From Candidatus Treponema excrementipullorum (GTDB taxonomy: Bacteria > Spirochaetota > Spirochaetia > Treponematales > Treponemataceae), in NCBI GenBank assembly GCA_018883625.1, contig JAHLFV010000226.1, positions 1-15,180 of the forward strand: 15,180 nt of DNA. The letters are read 5' to 3'. The position numbers and the translations under genes are program-made. A model generated the notes under the pieces. The model did no database searches and was not told the DNA's origin. It was given only the letters and a program-made list of their open reading frames with translations. Shown piece after piece: positions 11,814-15,180 of this stretch; the stretch's first letter is position 1; each line of letters opens with the position of its first letter.

Positions 11814-13112
11814 ATGAATTCTTTTAAGGTTGCAGATATTAAAGCAAATAGTTATTTTACCGATGACGTATCGATAGACAACACTTTTCTTCTTTTGCCC
11901 AAAAAAAAGGAAGTTACGCAGTCTATACTTACTGCTTTGATGGAATGGCAGTTTTATGATGTATACAGCAAGGGTGAATTAGTCAGTGTTGAGTCTAATG
12001 AACCCCAGAATTTTTTTGTTGCCTCTGAAAGAACGAATACCTCTTCTACTTCTACAGAAAATTCTTCGGTGCAAGTGACAGAAGAACTTTCATCTGACAT
12101 TACGGATGATTTTGACACAGAAGGCATTATCAGTGATGTTTCTGGTAGAGACCATGAACTTGATACTATCAAAAAAATTGATTTATCGGTTATCACCAAT
12201 GAAGATAACAAGCAGGCTCTTGTACAAAAACTCTATAACGAATATTTGAGTTATGTATTTGATTTATACACTTATTATGCAACTCATAAGGAAATAGATT
12301 TATTAGCTCTGTCTGAAAAAATCAAAGAGATATGTGTATTTGTCCGAGATAACAGACGCTATGTATTGCAGGTAGTACCTAACCAAGGAGAAGATGAGCA
12401 ACATTTTCTCATCAGTCACTCTCTTCGATCCACAATTTTGGCAATAACCATCGGTATTCAGCTTCGTTTTCCCAGTGCAAAGTTAGTAGAGCTAGGCATT
12501 GCTTGCTTATTACACGAAATCGGCATGATTCGGTTGCCGTCTCAGTTGTATCTGTCTCAACATCGGTTATCACCTGCGGAGAAGAATCTTTTGAATGCTC
12601 ACCCGATTATTTCCTACACGATTTTAAAAGGGTTTGACATGCCCTTGAATATATGTCTTGCAGTGTTGGAACATCACGAGAAAGAAAACGGTACAGGTTA
12701 TCCCCGTCATATTATGGGAGATAAAATATCTCTTTATGCAAAGATTATCTCGGTTGTTTGTTCTTATGATGCAATTACAGCTCCCAGATCGTACAAGGAA
12801 ATGGCTACAAGCTTTGAAGCTATGGTGGAGTTGTTGCAAAACAAATCAAAGCAATATGATGAAACTATAATCAAAGCATTGCTGTATAGCCTGTCTTTGT
12901 TTCCCATCGGTTCTTACGTTTTTCTCTCTGACGGGAAGGTTGCCAAAGTAATCGATGTCAATCCTGAAAACCCCAAAAATCCTGTTGTGCGGATCATAGG
13001 AAAAAAGAACGGTGACGGCGTTATTAAAACCAGTGAAGAGGGTGTGAAAATAATTCGTGTCTTGAATAAGCAGGAATTAAGTGATTTATCTAAAGCAGGG
13101 CATATAGACTAA
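11814..13112 (+). CDS. HD-GYP domain protein (putative cyclic-di-GMP phosphodiesterase) with HE in place of HD
   Basis: This 432-residue cytoplasmic protein has three parts. Residues 1-60 resemble the DUF3391-type N-terminus of stand-alone HD-GYP proteins. A Ser/Thr/Glu-rich low-complexity linker follows (about 70-110). The HD-GYP domain (about 195-365) shows H202, H263, H287-H288-E289, GTGYP (293-297) and D319. A C-terminal tail (about 365-420) contains YVFLSDGKVAKVI. The family hydrolyses cyclic-di-GMP using two or three metals. Here the canonical HDIGK is HEIGM (234-238): the metal-binding Asp is Glu and the conserved Lys is Met, so activity may be altered or lost. The start is supported by GAGG at 11805-11808 and a TATAAT promoter. 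The 3' end overlaps the convergent gene by 4 bp. Confidence 0.9.
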   Translation: MNSFKVADIKANSYFTDDVSIDNTFLLLPKKKEVTQSILTALMEWQFYDVYSKGELVSVESNEPQNFFVASERTNTSSTSTENSSVQVTEELSSDITDDFDTEGIISDVSGRDHELDTIKKIDLSVITNEDNKQALVQKLYNEYLSYVFDLYTYYATHKEIDLLALSEKIKEICVFVRDNRRYVLQVVPNQGEDEQHFLISHSLRSTILAITIGIQLRFPSAKLVELGIACLLHEIGMIRLPSQLYLSQHRLSPAEKNLLNAHPIISYTILKGFDMPLNICLAVLEHHEKENGTGYPRHIMGDKISLYAKIISVVCSYDAITAPRSYKEMATSFEAMVELLQNKSKQYDETIIKALLYSLSLFPIGSYVFLSDGKVAKVIDVNPENPKNPVVRIIGKKNGDGVIKTSEEGVKIIRVLNKQELSDLSKAGHID

Positions 13113-13873
13113 GAAAATCGCTCTCGAACTTCTTTTACCTCTTTAAAAAACTGTTCATCCACGACTGGTGGGTGAGCTTCAAAGTATAGTATTTGATTTA
13201 GTTCCTCTTCTGTGCGGATTCCCCATAGTGGCACAACATTTTCAAATTGTCTGATAAAACCGTAAGCTAGTGGTATGTTTGTAACAATACCTCCGCACAA
13301 AGGACGCATGGCCATAAAACCGATGTCCTTTTTTTCGCATAATGCCGGAATATTATGACATGAGTCGGGTAAAAGTATGTTAAAGGGAAATTGTATTGTT
13401 TCAAAAAGTCCGATATCTATTGCCTCTAAAGCCAATTCATAAGAATCTGTCGTGTATCCTATATGACGAATCTTTCCCGCTTTTTTTGCTTTTTCCAAAG
13501 CAGAAAAAATTCCGTCCGTACTTTTTACCTGAGGTACAAACGAAAAATTTTCGATTTGATATAAATCTACATAGTCCGTTTGTAAACAGAAAAGACTCTC
13601 TTCTATGTCGGAAGCTATTTGTTTTGGATTATCGGAAATTGTTTTTGTAGTGATTACAAAATCTTCTCGTTTCATGGATTGTATAGCAAGCCCTAAACGT
13701 TTTTCACTTTCCGGTTTTGATCTGGTAGTATCGAAAAAGTTAATACCTTTTTCATACGCTAAACGAACAAGGGATATTGCCTCGTCATCAGATTGAAGAT
13801 TTTGTAAGCCGTAGGCTCCAAAGGCGATACGGCTTACCAGCATATTGGTATTTCCAAGTGCTACGTATTCCAT
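13109..13873 (-). CDS. Aldo/keto-reductase-like protein lacking catalytic Tyr and His
   Basis: This 254-residue protein follows the AKR (beta/alpha)8 barrel pattern: N-terminal MEYVALGNTNMLVSRIAFGA, then INFFDTT, the SEKRLGLAI helix, VITTKT, and DYVDLYQIEN, with IRHIGYTT further on. Of the AKR tetrad (Asp, Tyr, Lys, His), Asp48 and Lys77 are present, but the Tyr position reads Lys53 and the His position Glu108. A normal NADPH-dependent carbonyl reduction is therefore doubtful. No C-terminal iron-sulfur Cys cluster is visible, and the protein is shorter than most AKRs (about 280-330). The ATG at 13873 lies 6 nt after the glyS stop with only a weak TAGG as Shine-Dalgarno, so it is probably co-transcribed with glyS. 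Its stop overlaps that of the HD-GYP gene. Confidence 0.82.
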   Translation of the reverse strand: MEYVALGNTNMLVSRIAFGAYGLQNLQSDDEAISLVRLAYEKGINFFDTTRSKPESEKRLGLAIQSMKREDFVITTKTISDNPKQIASDIEESLFCLQTDYVDLYQIENFSFVPQVKSTDGIFSALEKAKKAGKIRHIGYTTDSYELALEAIDIGLFETIQFPFNILLPDSCHNIPALCEKKDIGFMAMRPLCGGIVTNIPLAYGFIRQFENVVPLWGIRTEEELNQILYFEAHPPVVDEQFFKEVKEVRERFS

Positions 13874-13879
13874 GACCTA

Positions 13880-15180
13880 TTAAACACGCTTATAGTTTTT
13901 AATTTCCTGATGAAGTCTTGCAACCAGCTCGCTGCGATGTACGCGTACTTGCTCCATGGAGTCTCGGAAACGAATGGTTACTGTTCCGTCTTCCTTTGTA
14001 TCATGGTCTACAGTGACACAGAAGGGGGTTCCTATCTCATCGGCTCTTCTGTACCGTTTACCGATAGTTCCTGACTGGTCATAGTCAGTAACAAAATCTT
14101 CTTTCAATTCATTTTGAATTTCCACTGCTAACTCAGCCAGTCCGTCTTTTTTCATGAGGGGCAGAACAGAAACAGTGATAGGGGCAATTTTGGGATGGAA
14201 GTGGAGCACTGTTCTGTAATCTTCCGGTTCACCTTCTTTTGCTACATTCTGTTCTTCGTAGGCATCACAAAGGAACATCAACAGATTTCGTGTCAAACCG
14301 GCTGATGTTTCAATGATATATGGAATATATTTCTTGTTTCCGTCATCTTGGTCGATATACTGCATATCTTTACCGGAATATTCAGTGTGACGGGTTAGGT
14401 CAAAATTGGTTCTGTTGTGAATACCTTCCAACTCCTGGAATCCCATGGGGAATTCGTACTCTATGTCATAGGCATCTTTTGCATAGTGAGCGAGTTTTTC
14501 GTGATGATACCACCGAAGTTTTTCCATGCGAATACCGTATTTTTTGTAGAAATTCCAGCGCTGTTCTCGCCAGTATTCAAACCACTTATCGTCTTCTCCC
14601 GGTTTTACAAAGAACTGCATTTCCATTTGTTCAAATTCACAAGTTCGGAAAATAAAGTTTTTGGTTACTATTTCGTTACGGAAAGCCTTTCCTACCTGTG
14701 CAATACCGAAAGGAATTTTCATTCTGTTAGATTGGATGATATTTTTGTAGTTTACATAAATACCCTGTGCTGTTTCAGGACGGAGATAGACGATACTAGC
14801 GCTGTCTTCTGCCGGACCGATATGGGTTTTAAACATCAGGTTAAAAGCTCGGGGCTCTGTCAACTCACCGCCACAATTTGGACATTTTTTTTCTGCCAAA
14901 GCTGTTTGATCCATGGTATCTGCCCTGAATCTCATTTTACACTGTTTACAGTCAACTAAGGGATCAGAAAAGTTTGCCACGTGACCGGAGGCTTCCCAAA
15001 CTCTGGGGTGCATCAAAATGGCAGCATCAAGACCTACGATGTTATCGTGGAGTTGGGTCATTTCCTTCCACCACGCATTCTGAATGTTTTTCTTTAACTC
15101 GATACCTACCGGGCCATAGTCCCAAGCTCCGGCCTGTCCTCCGTATATTTCTGAAGATTGAAATACAAATCCTCTGCGTT
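13880..15180 (-). CDS. glyS: Glycyl-tRNA synthetase (single-chain, alpha2 type), 5' end outside window
   Basis: This class II aminoacyl-tRNA synthetase charges tRNA-Gly with glycine. The frame stays open past the internal ATG 15061 to the window edge, reading RRGFVFQSSEIYGGQAGAWD and then YGPVGIELKKN, the conserved N-terminus of GlyRS, so only a couple of dozen residues are missing. In the 433-codon visible part (stop included), a zinc-type insertion CxxC...CxxC appears at about residues 77-102 (CKQC and CPNC), RPETAQGIYVNY at about 132-143, and the motif 2 region FRNEI...FRTCEFEQMEMQFF at about 166-190. The C-terminal anticodon-binding domain includes KIAPITVSVLPLMKK. It is the homodimeric type of mitochondria, archaea and some bacteria, not the GlyQ/GlyS tetramer. 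The AKR-like gene follows after 6 nt. Confidence 0.97.
   Translation of the reverse strand, partial: RRGFVFQSSEIYGGQAGAWDYGPVGIELKKNIQNAWWKEMTQLHDNIVGLDAAILMHPRVWEASGHVANFSDPLVDCKQCKMRFRADTMDQTALAEKKCPNCGGELTEPRAFNLMFKTHIGPAEDSASIVYLRPETAQGIYVNYKNIIQSNRMKIPFGIAQVGKAFRNEIVTKNFIFRTCEFEQMEMQFFVKPGEDDKWFEYWREQRWNFYKKYGIRMEKLRWYHHEKLAHYAKDAYDIEYEFPMGFQELEGIHNRTNFDLTRHTEYSGKDMQYIDQDDGNKKYIPYIIETSAGLTRNLLMFLCDAYEEQNVAKEGEPEDYRTVLHFHPKIAPITVSVLPLMKKDGLAELAVEIQNELKEDFVTDYDQSGTIGKRYRRADEIGTPFCVTVDHDTKEDGTVTIRFRDSMEQVRVHRSELVARLHQEIKNYKRV

Noticed and set aside
14417..14959. A 180-codon plus-strand frame inside glyS
   Set aside because: Antisense to highly conserved GlyRS sequence; the product is Phe/Cys-rich with no recognisable motif.

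Overview
The window looks like ordinary chromosomal DNA of an AT-rich bacterium, most probably a spirochaete of the Treponema type. That assignment is inference. It rests on a roughly 516-residue protein resembling the Treponema-restricted DUF5312 group, a single-chain glycyl-tRNA synthetase, a stand-alone HD-GYP protein, and a MetNIQ importer. No phage, insertion sequence, CRISPR array or toxin/defence cassette was seen.

Layout. (1) 1-1838: the start of a sugar-type ABC substrate-binding lipoprotein gene (minus strand, cut by the window edge) is divergent from a LacI-family regulator gene. The 335 bp between them is dense in CGAAA/TTTCG half-sites and holds a perfect 9+9 bp palindrome, likely the regulator's operators. 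(2) 1839-2516: a small decayed gene (two in-frame stops and one frameshift) with its own promoter and terminator, then the promoter of the next operon. (3) 2517-5172: metN-metI-metQ, a methionine ABC importer, ending in a terminator shared with the convergent azlC-azlD pair (branched-chain amino acid export). (4) 6294-7844: the DUF5312-like gene, divergent from nfeD-qmcA (membrane NfeD plus stomatin/band-7), which ends in a strong terminator. (5) 9429-10570: a chromate-transporter-type permease encoded as two overlapping half-genes. (6) 10671-11428: tRNA-Asn(GTT), with a hairpin filling its 5' leader, and a 5-formyltetrahydrofolate cyclo-ligase gene whose terminator overlaps the tRNA promoter. 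(7) 11429-11813: a gene-free stretch containing a candidate structured small RNA of about 108 nt with its own terminator, and the promoter of the next gene. (8) 11814-13112: an HD-GYP protein carrying HE instead of HD. (9) 13109-15180: an aldo/keto-reductase-like protein lacking two catalytic residues, and glyS (5' end outside the window), both on the minus strand.

The most unexpected pattern is in the starts of several genes. For the DUF5312-like gene, nfeD and the first chromate-transporter half-gene, a good -35/-10 pair places the predicted transcription start on or within a base or so of the ATG, and there is no well-placed Shine-Dalgarno sequence. Other genes here (lacI, metI, metQ, qmcA, azlD, the HD-GYP gene) have clear Shine-Dalgarno sites. 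The genome therefore seems to mix leaderless and led mRNAs, and automatic start calls would misplace these starts at upstream TTG codons.
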